From Leptolyngbya sp. SIO4C5 (lineage in GTDB: Bacteria; Cyanobacteriota; Cyanobacteriia; Phormidesmidales; Phormidesmidaceae), in the NCBI GenBank assembly GCA_010671965.1, contig JAAHIC010000014.1, positions 1-20,352 of the forward strand: a stretch of DNA of 20,352 bases. The letters run 5' to 3'. Position 1 is the first letter of the stretch; the number at the start of each line of letters is the position of its first letter. Below, piece after piece: positions 14,463 through 20,259 of the stretch. Made by a program: the position numbers and the translations under genes. The notes under the pieces were generated by a model that was not told where the DNA came from, made no database searches, and worked only from the letters and a program-made list of their open reading frames with translations.

Positions 14463-14493
14463 AGAGGAGAAGAGAAGAAAGGAGAGGAGAAGG
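14461..14493 (+). repeat. 33-nt purine-only tract
   Basis: An unbroken run of A and G containing GGAGAGGAGAAG twice (14461-14472 and 14481-14492). On the minus strand it would be a pyrimidine tract downstream of the SLOG-like gene. Confidence 0.85.
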
Positions 14494-14561
14494 TATCGGC
14501 GGCGGGCGGCGGCGGCGATAGCGGCTGGCGCTGGCGCTCGCAGCTTGCGGCGGCGGCGGGT

Positions 14562-14580
14562 GGGGCGGCTGCGCCGCCCC
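14562..14580 (-). terminator. GC hairpin after SLOG-like gene
   Basis: GGGGCGGC pairs perfectly with GCCGCCCC around loop TGC, 7 bp beyond the stop of the minus-strand gene. It has no U-tract, so termination or 3'-end protection is only likely. Confidence 0.5.
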
Positions 14581-14587
14581 CGGCAGC

Positions 14588-15031
14588 TTAGGCCAGGCTC
14601 ATCTGTTTCGCTGCCCACCAGTCCGGCAGCTCTAGCCCTTCGGTCAGCGGGTGCAGCTCCACTTTCACCCCTAGCTGTTTGGCATAGGCCACTGTTCCCC
14701 ATGTGCCGCTCCCTTTCCAGCTCTTAGCGGTCAGCCCTGCCGGGCAGGGCTTGTTAGGCCATGCGTGCAGCGTCCCGCCCTGGGCCGCTAGGGCTTCCAC
14801 CAGGCGCTTACTCCGGGCCTGTAGCTGCCACGGTTGGCGGCCAGCAGCCGTGTAGAGGGTGAGTTGCTGACTTTCGCAGGTCTGCCGGGCCAGCTCATCT
14901 AGCCCCGCCGCGCAGCCCACCAGCCAGGAGCAGGTTTGGCCGCCGTAGTTCCAGATCTCCCAGAGTTCATAGGCCGCCTGCTGCGCCTGCTCGTCTGTCA
15001 GTTTCCGTGGGCCGGTTACGCCGATCGCCAT
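14588..15031 (-). CDS. SLOG/DprA-like Rossmann-fold protein
   Basis: The 147-aa product begins MAIGVTGPRKLTDEQ. It then has LVGCAAGLDELARQTCE and a C-terminal GSGTWGTVAYAKQLGVKVELHPL. This is the pattern of SLOG-superfamily proteins (DprA/YpsA/LOG relatives), which bind nucleotides or nucleotide-derived ligands, sometimes as sensors in conflict systems. The ATG at 15031 is preferred over upstream starts because a TATAAT at 15059-15064 on the minus strand puts transcription start just before it. Two cysteines pairs and four tryptophans are present. It is expressed divergently from the plus early cluster through a shared operator-like sequence. The exact ligand and role are unknown. Confidence 0.78.
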   Translation of the reverse strand: MAIGVTGPRKLTDEQAQQAAYELWEIWNYGGQTCSWLVGCAAGLDELARQTCESQQLTLYTAAGRQPWQLQARSKRLVEALAAQGGTLHAWPNKPCPAGLTAKSWKGSGTWGTVAYAKQLGVKVELHPLTEGLELPDWWAAKQMSLA

Positions 15032-15258
15032 TGCCTGCTGTCCTGCTTGCTTTTCTCCATTATATCGCATTGCAATAAGGCTTCTAAAGCCGCAGAAAAT
15101 CTTTAAGAAGCCCTTATATAAGCAATTGCAGCCATTCATAAGAATGCGATCGCACATGCTTATAATTCAACATACCGCATTACAATGCGGTATAATTAAG
15201 TCAAGCGCTCAGGGAAGCAACCCCGGTCGCGCCCCAATTAACCAATTTTTTGCAAGCC
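15032..15258. promoter_or_regulatory. Divergent control region with two promoters and operator
   Basis: The plus promoter has TATAAT at 15191-15196 preceded by TTACAATGCGG. The minus promoter has TATAAT at 15064-15059 preceded by TTGCAATGCGA. The two share TTRCAATGCGRTATAAT. At the plus promoter the element is a perfect inverted repeat, ATACCGCATT-AC-AATGCGGTAT (15172-15193), overlapping the -10 box, so a dimeric repressor is expected. The minus copy keeps only the core (GCATTGCAAT). -35 boxes are weak in both. Confidence 0.75.
15172..15193. promoter_or_regulatory. Operator palindrome over plus-strand -10 box
   Basis: Perfect 10-bp inverted repeat with 2-bp centre. Its right end forms the first bases of TATAAT at 15191-15196, so bound protein would block RNA polymerase. 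A degenerate copy lies at 15063-15080. Confidence 0.8.
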
Positions 15259-15588
15259 ATGACTACAACCTATCTATTGTGCTTCGCGCACAATCCGATC
15301 CACCACGCTAAACACTACATCGGCAAAACCAATTACCTCGCCTATCGGCTGAAGCGCCACAGCGCCGGAACTAGCGGAGTGCCTCTACTCCGAGCGCTGA
15401 TTAAGCGTGGCGGCAGCTTTCGCTGTGCCCGGCTATGGGAAGGCGATTTAGAAATGCAGCTCAAAAGCCGCAAAGAAGCCCCTAGACTCTGTCCGCTTTG
15501 CAGTGGCGATCATGCTTGGCATTTAGCGCTGTCGAAGCCAGAAGCCGAGGCGATCGCCCAGCTCAAGCAACGGCTAGGGAGAGCTTAA
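15259..15588 (+). CDS. GIY-YIG-like endonuclease
   Basis: The 109-aa product opens TTTYLLCF, with HYIGKT at residues 19-24, YRLKRHSAG (R30, H34) and later RLWEGD, the arrangement of a minimal GIY-YIG nuclease (first tyrosine, second YIG, then arginine and glutamate). An added LCPLC knuckle (78-81) may bind zinc with a following histidine. The ATG is 15 bp after a CCCCAATTAACCA motif (15232-15244); no Shine-Dalgarno is seen. It is the first gene of the plus early cluster, driven by the 15191 promoter. The catalytic call is moderate because the family varies. Confidence 0.75.
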   Translation: MTTTYLLCFAHNPIHHAKHYIGKTNYLAYRLKRHSAGTSGVPLLRALIKRGGSFRCARLWEGDLEMQLKSRKEAPRLCPLCSGDHAWHLALSKPEAEAIAQLKQRLGRA

Positions 15589-15590
15589 AG

Positions 15591-15812
15591 ATGGCTGAAG
15601 AAAACCGCCTGATTCTAATCGCTCTAAAACCACAACCACCCTCAAAGCTTTATGCAAAATATGACCCGCACAAACGAGATCCCCGCTGGGACGCCGAGGC
15701 TAGAGGACTTTGCCCAAAGGTGCCAGCAGTGCCGCCACTGGCGAGACGCAAGAGAAGTAAAGGCACCGTGGGGCACTCAGCGCCGCCCCGGCTTCTGCAC
15801 CCTGAGAGCTAG
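15591..15812 (+). CDS. Doubtful 73-aa frame overlapping the Cys-rich gene
   Basis: The ATG is 2 bp after the GIY-YIG stop and has GGGAGAG upstream, the best ribosome site nearby. The first 25 residues (MAEENRLILIALKPQPPSKL) look protein-like. After that it runs in another frame through the Cys-rich gene and becomes Pro/Arg-rich. It may be a short real gene, the true N-terminus of the next gene before a frameshift, or chance. Confidence 0.3.
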   Translation: MAEENRLILIALKPQPPSKLYAKYDPHKRDPRWDAEARGLCPKVPAVPPLARRKRSKGTVGHSAPPRLLHPES

Positions 15813-15885
15813 CGCAGATCTAAGCCAGATGCCGCCGAGCTATGCCAGCAAATGCAGCTTTTTTGATTGCCAAGTGCCCTTTTAG
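15652..15885 (+). CDS. Small cysteine-rich, probably zinc-binding protein
   Basis: The product is 77 aa. The core C24-x-x-C27-x-H-W, then RRPGFCTL and a C-terminal SKCSFFDCQVPF give five cysteines and a histidine spaced as in small zinc-ribbon phage proteins. The start is uncertain: ATG at 15652 or 15661, neither with a clear ribosome site, and both lie inside the overlapping 15591 frame. It may be translated by coupling to that frame. No named family is recognised. Confidence 0.6.
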   Translation: MQNMTRTNEIPAGTPRLEDFAQRCQQCRHWRDAREVKAPWGTQRRPGFCTLRASADLSQMPPSYASKCSFFDCQVPF

Positions 15886-15892
15886 TCGTTCA

Positions 15893-15911
15893 GTCCCGGC
15901 AATGCCGGGAC
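15893..15911 (+). promoter_or_regulatory. Hairpin at the SAP-gene ribosome site
   Basis: GTCCCGGC pairs perfectly with GCCGGGAC around loop AAT, ending 7 nt before the ATG of the SAP-domain gene, where a Shine-Dalgarno would be. It may control translation or RNA stability; no T-run follows, so it is not a standard terminator. Confidence 0.7.
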
Positions 15912-15918
15912 GCTTCCC

Positions 15919-16404
15919 ATGACCCTAAAGCAGATTTTGCACACCCCACCAGCCCAGCTCAGCCGCGAGCAGCTTGAGCCACTGACCAAAAAAGAACTGC
16001 AAGCCTTAGCCGATCTGCTGGGATTTCCGCGCAGTGGCCGCAAGGCTGCGATCGCCGATCGCATCATGCAGCTTATCTCAATCTCGCTGGTAATCCGGCA
16101 TTACGACCCAGACACCAGCACCGAAGCCACTAGCGAAACAGTTAATCGTTTGGCGGCAGCTCGCTCTAAGTCAGTGCTGAAGCAGTGGGCCACTACCTGC
16201 AACCTATGGGCCAGCGGCAACAAATACCAGCTCGCATCAGTGCTAATCGGCTGGCGGCGGCAGTGCAAAGCCACAGGCCAGCGCAACTGGAATGCGGCGA
16301 TCGCTGACCTGAAAAGCAAACCCCGGCAGCTCAGCCTATTAACCAACACCCCAATTAACCAAGATGACCGACCAGCAACCGACCGAAAAACAGCAGCAGC
16401 TTGA
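15919..16404 (+). CDS. SAP-domain protein
   Basis: The 161-aa product has a SAP motif at about residues 24-56 (LTKKELQALADLLGFPRSGR), a two-helix DNA-binding fold. A helical middle rich in W and R follows (LKQWATTCNLWASG, LIGWRRQCKATGQRNW), then a polar tail. A role in DNA binding or element maintenance is likely from the SAP motif. The last 41 bp overlap the next gene. It is preceded by the 15893 hairpin and no ribosome site. Confidence 0.8.
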   Translation: MTLKQILHTPPAQLSREQLEPLTKKELQALADLLGFPRSGRKAAIADRIMQLISISLVIRHYDPDTSTEATSETVNRLAAARSKSVLKQWATTCNLWASGNKYQLASVLIGWRRQCKATGQRNWNAAIADLKSKPRQLSLLTNTPINQDDRPATDRKTAAA

Positions 16405-16555
16405 AGCGATCGCCGCTGAAATCTTGCGATCGCCACTAAACAGCCTCATCCAGCTCAGCCGACTTAAAGGCGCAGGCCACAGCCTCAGCCCGGAAGATTA
16501 CCAGGCGATCGGCGAAATTATCAACCGCAAGCTAAACGGAAATACTCATGAATGA
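16364..16555 (+). CDS. Small helical unknown protein
   Basis: The 63-aa product is glutamine-rich at its start and then helical (AIAAEILRSPLNSLIQLSRL, then a short EDYQAIGEIINRK helix). The ATG lies 2 bp after a CCCCAATTAACCA motif (16349-16361) and inside the end of the SAP gene. Its stop overlaps the next start in ATGAATGA, giving coupled translation. No family is recognised. Confidence 0.65.
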   Translation: MTDQQPTEKQQQLEAIAAEILRSPLNSLIQLSRLKGAGHSLSPEDYQAIGEIINRKLNGNTHE

Positions 16556-16934
16556 AATTGCAGAGCTGAAGCATTGCGGCCAAGATAACCCACTTCAAAA
16601 GCTAAGAGGCTGGAATAAACGGCACTGGAAAACCATGAATCCAGACTGGAAAAAAGTCTTTGAAGGCTATATAAGCTGCGGCTTTCATCCTAGAGAATGC
16701 CTAACAAAAAGCCATCGGATGATCACGTTTTTAGTGGAGCGACAAACCCGGCTAATTAATCGCAGCGGCAGCGATATTGGCTGGACGCTGGAGATGAAGG
16801 AAGTCACCGTTTTCCAGCAGTCACGCTCTAAAAAAATGACAGTCACAATCCGTAACCGCCCGCTAATGAAAGAGCTTTACACCCCGGAAGAGATCGAAGA
16901 AATAAATAATCTCCGTAACCCAAATTATGAATGA
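16548..16934 (+). CDS. Unknown basic protein
   Basis: The 128-aa product has a tryptophan-rich basic N-terminal half (KLRGWNKRHWKTMNPDWKKV), HPRECLTKSHRMITFLVERQ, then a beta segment (EVTVFQQSRSKKMTVTIRN) and an acidic C-terminus. Both borders are ATGAATGA overlaps with neighbours, so it is an integral part of the operon. The DNA is more AT-rich than the late genes. No family is recognised; it could be a nucleic-acid-binding regulator. Confidence 0.72.
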   Translation: MNEIAELKHCGQDNPLQKLRGWNKRHWKTMNPDWKKVFEGYISCGFHPRECLTKSHRMITFLVERQTRLINRSGSDIGWTLEMKEVTVFQQSRSKKMTVTIRNRPLMKELYTPEEIEEINNLRNPNYE

Positions 16935-17304
16935 AGCCTTACTACTCGATATCCAAACCGCTTTGCTCGAAGTGCGGCAATGCTTGAGAGTGATTGCCAG
17001 CCAGAACGCCCCCGACTGGCAGCGCCCGCTGAGCCACTACAAAAGCGATTGGCTCACAGCCATCGGAGCCAAAGCGATCGCCCGCGATGAATGCGGCCCG
17101 ACTAGCGTTGTCTGGAACGGCCATATTTATATCCGTCGCAGCGGCGATAACCGCAAGTATGGTGCTGCTATCTGGTTTAGTCGCGCGATCGGCAGCGACG
17201 AGAACGGATCGACCCAGTACGCCCGCTTAATCACATTTAAGGACTTGGCAAAAGCTGAGCCATTACCAGATTATGTAATCAACGCATTACATAGCAGTAG
17301 ATGA
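16927..17304 (+). CDS. Unknown protein, paralogue of 8064-8396 product
   Basis: The 125-aa product has IASQNAPDWQRPLSHY, DWLTAIGAKAIARDECGP, VVWNGHIYIRR, KYGAAIWFSRAIGSDENG and ARLITFKDLAKAEPLP. This matches the smaller protein at 8064-8396 over about 85 residues. Conserved W, G and R positions suggest a compact binding domain, but I cannot name the family. It is coupled to both neighbours (ATGAATGA upstream, ATGA downstream). Confidence 0.78.
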   Translation: MNEALLLDIQTALLEVRQCLRVIASQNAPDWQRPLSHYKSDWLTAIGAKAIARDECGPTSVVWNGHIYIRRSGDNRKYGAAIWFSRAIGSDENGSTQYARLITFKDLAKAEPLPDYVINALHSSR

Positions 17305-17558
17305 GCAAGCTTTCAGATGAACTAAAGCGATTGCAAGGCAATCAATCCCTGTATGCGATCGCTTTAGAATATGCCAGACTCAAGGATGGTGAAATCCCCA
17401 GCAAGAGAAGAGATAAATACTTTAATACAATACGGCTGATCATCGAACAGCCTGACAAAGCCCAGCTCGGTAACTTGCTACTGCTGCTTAAAGTGCTAGG
17501 CGTAGACGGCGAAGCGGCCTTGCTGATCGCCACCAGCCAGCACCAGCCTAGAGATTAG
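17301..17558 (+). CDS. Small helical unknown protein, last of plus early cluster
   Basis: The 85-aa, nearly all-helical product (LSDELKRLQGNQSLYAIALEY; LGNLLLLLKVLGVDGEAALLIA) starts in an ATGA overlap with the previous stop. Its AT-rich codons resemble those of the 16548 gene. The hairpin at 17594-17617 follows its stop by about 36 bp. No family is recognised. Confidence 0.68.
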   Translation: MSKLSDELKRLQGNQSLYAIALEYARLKDGEIPSKRRDKYFNTIRLIIEQPDKAQLGNLLLLLKVLGVDGEAALLIATSQHQPRD

Positions 17559-17593
17559 CGGCCCAAGGCCGCCGCGCCCAGCTAGCGCCCCCC

Positions 17594-17619
17594 GCCCCCA
17601 CCCTACGGTGAGGGCTTTT
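17594..17619 (+). terminator. Probable terminator of plus early cluster
   Basis: CCC.CACC pairs with GGTG.GGG around CTAC, followed by CTTTTG. The stem is short with a bulge and the T-run is four bases, but it stands between two convergent gene clusters where a terminator is expected. Confidence 0.6.
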
Positions 17620-17620
17620 G

Positions 17621-17740
17621 CTATTCAGCAGGCAAGTAGGCGATCGCCCACACCAGCAGGCCGACAAAAGTAGCCAAGCAGGCCAGGCGCAGAAACCAGA
17701 CATCAGCGATCGAGTAGCTTTCTAAGGCGAGGGCATCCAT
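17621..17740 (-). CDS. 39-aa single-span membrane protein
   Basis: The short frame starts at ATG 17740 with GGAG 8 nt upstream, a good ribosome site. It encodes a polar N-terminus (MDALALESYSIADVW), one hydrophobic span (about residues 16-34, RLACLATFVGLLVWAIAYL) and the end PAE. It is the last gene of the minus 18944-17621 cluster. Small single-span proteins of this kind act as holins, lysis peptides or membrane regulators in phages. The frame, ribosome site and span all agree; the role is a guess. Confidence 0.6.
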   Translation of the reverse strand: MDALALESYSIADVWFLRLACLATFVGLLVWAIAYLPAE

Positions 17741-17828
17741 GTGCAGCGCTCCAATTTTTTCCCAGTATGCCCAAAGAAAGAAGCGCTGAAGCTATTGCGC
17801 CCCAACGCCCCAATTAACCACCCCCATC

Positions 17829-18221
17829 CTATCGCTTTTTGCGAGAACGCCGCCAGGACTTGATTAAGCCTTGCAGCTCAGACAGCGATCGCCCCAGTCT
17901 GATCCAGCGGGCCAGCTCCCCCGCCCGCGCGTCTGCCTTAGCCGAGCCAACTGCCCCACCGGGAACGTGCATCTGTCCTAGATTGCGGTGCCCCTCGCCC
18001 CATTGCAGCCGCCAGTAACGCCGACCTTTAGACGGGTAAGGATAGACGCCGACCCACACCGAGCCGCCGACCAAAGATAGTTGAGAAGCTTTCACAAAGG
18101 GCTGTGAGGGGCGATTTTTCCTGATTAGCTTTGAAGCACTCCAGCACCCAGCGGCGACCCCTTCTATGTTTCCGCAAGCGCTTTCTAAGTCTACTGCTTG
18201 CGGAATGTCTTGCTGTGACAT
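17829..18221 (-). CDS. Unknown basic protein
   Basis: The 130-aa product has a beta-rich middle (VGVYPYPSKGRRYWRLQWGEGH), a glycine-rich turn (HVPGGAVGSAKADARAGELARWIRLGR) and a basic, helical C-terminus ending in SRKKR. The first 30 codons contain inverted-repeat copy 3, so the true start could be a later codon and the repeat may lie in the leader. It follows the HNH gene by 27 bp on the same strand. Likely nucleic-acid binding from charge; no family is recognised. Confidence 0.65.
   Translation of the reverse strand: MSQQDIPQAVDLESACGNIEGVAAGCWSASKLIRKNRPSQPFVKASQLSLVGGSVWVGVYPYPSKGRRYWRLQWGEGHRNLGQMHVPGGAVGSAKADARAGELARWIRLGRSLSELQGLIKSWRRSRKKR
18170..18207. repeat. Inverted repeat TTCCGCAAGC, copy 3
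   Basis: Arms TTCCGCAAGC and GCTTGCGGAA with a 16-nt loop. It lies in the first codons of the 17829-18221 gene, so either it is translated or that gene begins further in. Confidence 0.85.
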
Positions 18222-18248
18222 CCAGAGTACCCCCCGACGGTAAAGCGA

Positions 18249-18590
18249 TCAAAATAGGCGCAATTGCCCGTGATATTCGCGTTTGAGCATTCGTTTGCGA
18301 GCGATCGCCGCTGGTCTGATATCGTGGCGGCCATGACAAGGGAAGCACCAGGCCCGCAGGTTCTCGTCGCGGCAGTCCATTGGCTCATGATTCAGATGAG
18401 CCACGGTCAGCGTGTACCGGCTCGGCTCCATGCACAGCAGTACCCCAGTGCGATCGCAAAATTTAGCCCAGCTCTCACCAGGCCGCCGACAAACTTGGCC
18501 GCAGCCCTGGCAGCGCCACTGAGCTAAATCCTTAATCCGCAGCGCGATCGCCCCCCAGTCAGCCGGGTATCTCCGGCGATTCATCGGCAT
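18249..18590 (-). CDS. HNH nuclease, second copy
   Basis: The 113-aa product has C27-x-x-C30, then a core VAHLNH (H65/H68), N77 in ENLRAWC, C82-x-x-C85 and CHGRHD, an HNH zinc nuclease. It differs from the terminase-side HNH gene in spacing and flanks, so it is not a recent copy. The ATG at 18590 has GAGG 7 nt upstream. Located outside the packaging genes, it may be a homing or defence-type enzyme; substrate unknown. Confidence 0.88.
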   Translation of the reverse strand: MPMNRRRYPADWGAIALRIKDLAQWRCQGCGQVCRRPGESWAKFCDRTGVLLCMEPSRYTLTVAHLNHEPMDCRDENLRAWCFPCHGRHDIRPAAIARKRMLKREYHGQLRLF

Positions 18591-18620
18591 TTTGCAGCCT
18601 CAAATCAATACCAAGTCAGC

Positions 18621-18944
18621 TCACTTAGATTTTTTCTTAGCCCTAGAATCCGCTTCCTGCTGAAGCTTCCGGCGAATTTGCGGAATACTGTTGCCCTCAG
18701 CGTCGAGATCCGCAACTCGCTGCTGAAGCTGCTCAACCGATAAGCCATACTGATTCGCGTAAAATTCCAGCCCCGAATTGATTAGCCCCTCATTGGAAGC
18801 AATTCGAGCCTTGATAATGTTGGCTGCAAATGCACCCTTAGCCTGGTTTTCAACCAGCGCCCACTGTAGAAACCGCTGGTAATGAAAGTCGCCCAGCTCT
18901 GCTGTCGATATGCGGGTGTCTGCCACGGTGATCAATACCTTCAT
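18621..18944 (-). CDS. Unknown helical protein
   Basis: The 107-aa product begins with a beta strand (MKVLITVADTRIS) and is then helical: FLQWALVENQAKGAFAANIIK, GLEFYANQYGLSVEQLQQRV, and a charged IRRKLQQEADSRAKKKSK tail. ATG 18944 has GAGG 4-5 nt upstream; a GTG three codons earlier is less likely. GATAAT about 15 bp upstream is a possible -10 box. It opens the minus cluster that includes the HNH gene. No family is recognised. Confidence 0.72.
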   Translation of the reverse strand: MKVLITVADTRISTAELGDFHYQRFLQWALVENQAKGAFAANIIKARIASNEGLINSGLEFYANQYGLSVEQLQQRVADLDAEGNSIPQIRRKLQQEADSRAKKKSK

Positions 18945-18953
18945 AGCCCTCAC

Positions 18954-19185
18954 CTAATTATCTCATTTATAAAGCTGGTACGCCGCTCAGGTGCAGCAAG
19001 CTAGTAAACCACGCAAAGAAATTTTAGCATGTTTGCTACTTGTGTGCGTCTTGTATGCTGCACATGTGCTAATCTACTAATGGCGATATCAACCGGGCGA
19101 TCGCTCAGCTTTCCATCACCGCTGCCAAAGCTGGCCAAGGCGATCGCCCTTTCTTCCCAGCAACCCCAGTTAACCACTCAAACCG
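18954..19185. promoter_or_regulatory. Divergent spacer with weak promoters
   Basis: Lies between the minus 18944 gene and the plus 19186 gene. It holds TTTATAAATGAGATAATT-like AT-rich sequence (minus promoter side), a palindrome GCACATGTGC (19062-19071), the spaced inverted pair TTAGCA (19022-19027)/TGCTAA (19069-19074), and a CCCCAGTTAACCA motif (19164-19176). Plus-strand promoter boxes are only weak (TATGCT near 19055). Confidence 0.5.
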
Positions 19186-19404
19186 ATGCCTATCCCGCAA
19201 CACCACGACGCAGATTTTGTAGAACTGCCTATGCCAGTTGTGCTAGTCGATCGCAGCTTTGAGCCGCCCCACGCGATCGCTCGCTTCCATCGCAAAAGCC
19301 AAGCCACAAATTTTCTACAGCTTCTATTTAGCCAAGACAGCAGCAACCTCAGCCGCTATGCCCTGACATGGCCCACCCCCAGCAGCAGCAGCGAAAACAG
19401 CTAA
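19186..19404 (+). CDS. Small unknown protein
   Basis: The 72-aa product has a beta-like start (DFVELPMPVVLVDRSF), a basic helix (HAIARFHRKSQATNFLQLLF) and a serine-rich end. The ATG follows the CCCCAGTTAACCA motif by 9 bp, as two other plus genes do. It opens the plus cluster that runs toward the recombinase. No family is recognised. Confidence 0.55.
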   Translation: MPIPQHHDADFVELPMPVVLVDRSFEPPHAIARFHRKSQATNFLQLLFSQDSSNLSRYALTWPTPSSSSENS

Positions 19405-19426
19405 CCCTTTTTATAGGACTTCAAAA

Positions 19427-19696
19427 ATGAACTATTCAGAGTGGCGGCAAATTGCGATCGCGGAGCTAGTAGATCTCCTTCACTTCCTGACCGCAGATCC
19501 CGACTTCACCAAAGCTGATCTAAACGAGCGGCTAGGACAGGCGCTCCGAAGCAACGAACTAACTTTAGACCCCAATGAAACGACAACTCAAGATCCTATC
19601 GGTAACGCTTATCGCGGTAGGAACACTGGCAACTTTTTCACATGTCCAAAGCAAACCGGAACCCAACCCCAGGACAGCCAAACACCCCCGCTGTGA
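19427..19696 (+). CDS. Small unknown protein overlapping next gene
   Basis: The 89-aa frame starts at an ATG with AGGA 9 nt upstream, so translation is likely. The first 50 residues (SEWRQIAIAELVDLLHFLTA and an acidic helix) look real; the last 40, which overlap the secreted-protein gene by 122 bp in another frame, look unconstrained (T, Q, P, G-rich). A lost stop codon or a frameshift at the end is plausible. Confidence 0.55.
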   Translation: MNYSEWRQIAIAELVDLLHFLTADPDFTKADLNERLGQALRSNELTLDPNETTTQDPIGNAYRGRNTGNFFTCPKQTGTQPQDSQTPPL

Positions 19697-19955
19697 TGTT
19701 GTTGACCCCATCAGACGCGATCAACTTGCCCAGCTCTTGACCGTTCATCAACCTGCCCCCTATCGAGCCGTGGAGCAGATTCTAGGCCAAAGCAAATGCC
19801 AGCAGCCATCTAAGTTCTACGGGCACAACGACGGAGCGATCGCAGGCAAGCGCCATTATTTCTATTTCGAGTGGGAACAGGCAAACGGCATCTATCTAAA
19901 AATTGACCTCGACGATAAGACCTATTACGGCTATGACTTCTATCTCAAAGACTGA
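19575..19955 (+). CDS. Secreted protein of unknown function
   Basis: The 126-aa product has a signal peptide: KRQLK, then a hydrophobic core LSVTLIAVGTLATF, and a likely signal peptidase I site near SHVQS-KPEP. No lipobox cysteine is present. The mature part contains RDQLAQLLTVHQPAPYRAVEQILG, FYGHNDGAIAG and an aromatic-rich end (HYFYFEWEQ, YYGYDFYLKD), reminiscent of small beta-sandwich periplasmic domains such as BamE/SmpA, which is only a weak hint. Phage-borne secreted proteins may alter the host envelope or block superinfection. No Shine-Dalgarno; it may be coupled to the overlapping frame. Confidence 0.78.
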   Translation: MKRQLKILSVTLIAVGTLATFSHVQSKPEPNPRTAKHPRCDVVDPIRRDQLAQLLTVHQPAPYRAVEQILGQSKCQQPSKFYGHNDGAIAGKRHYFYFEWEQANGIYLKIDLDDKTYYGYDFYLKD

Positions 19956-20259
19956 TTTTGAAATACCCCCCAATCCAACAGGATGCCCGCTCTATTGGCG
20001 CAATGAAGAAAGCGGCCAGCTTGCCCCAGCCATCACCGCCTACATCCAAAACAAGGCAACCCCCGAAGAACTAGCCATAGTCAAAACCTATTTTGAACAC
20101 TGGATTAAAGCCCCCTGCTGGGACGAAAACCCCTATCTCTCAGCAAAAACAAAAGCCGAATTAGACCAGCTCCGCGAGGCGATCGCCAGCGCAGAAACAT
20201 TAGACGATTTACACCAATGGCAAAACAAAGCCCTAGAAGCAGGGCACGACCCCTTATAA
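19933..20259 (+). CDS. Unknown protein ending at the recombinase leader
   Basis: The product is 108 aa from ATG 19933. It has GCPLYWRNEESGQLAPAITAYI, then EELAIVKTYFEHWIKAPCWDENPYL, a helix with LDQLREAIASAETLDDLHQW and a final KALEAGHDPL. This dense aromatic and charged pattern looks like a genuine small domain, but I cannot name it. It overlaps the secreted-protein gene by 23 bp. Its last 11 codons are the first 34 bases of the window on the other side of the join, and its 3' end includes a GCCCT/AGGGC hairpin (20230-20245). It directly precedes the recombinase leader on the same strand. Confidence 0.72.
   Translation: MTSISKTDFEIPPNPTGCPLYWRNEESGQLAPAITAYIQNKATPEELAIVKTYFEHWIKAPCWDENPYLSAKTKAELDQLREAIASAETLDDLHQWQNKALEAGHDPL

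Larger units (their letters stand above)
13107..14587. other. 1.5-kb largely non-coding region upstream of the late block
   Basis: Open frames here are biased, low-complexity and lack family features. I see a plus-strand terminator (13247-13278); a stretch (about 13281-13420) of GCTCGG/CGCTAAGCTCGGCTAGG iterations; and a T/C-rich, codon-unlike stretch (13681-14000). There is also a direct repeat of 25 bp with one mismatch (14132-14156 and 14182-14206), a hairpin GTGCGC-TAATC-GCGCAC (14285-14301), the 14401 repeat, a purine tract (14461-14493) and a GC hairpin (14562-14580). The late promoter and possibly the packaging or replication site should lie here. No origin-like iterons are evident. 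Confidence 0.65.

Noticed and set aside
14359..14727. 122-aa (+) and 98-aa (-) frames over the repeats
   Set aside because: They translate repeat, purine tract and GC hairpin sequence and overlap the SLOG-like gene.
15032..15157. Longer start for the SLOG-like gene
   Set aside because: The extension crosses the minus promoter's -10 box and the operator core, so it would not be transcribed.
19080..19262. 60-aa plus frame before the 19186 gene
   Set aside because: Ser/Pro/Arg-rich, no ribosome site, and overlaps the better-supported 19186 frame by 77 bp.
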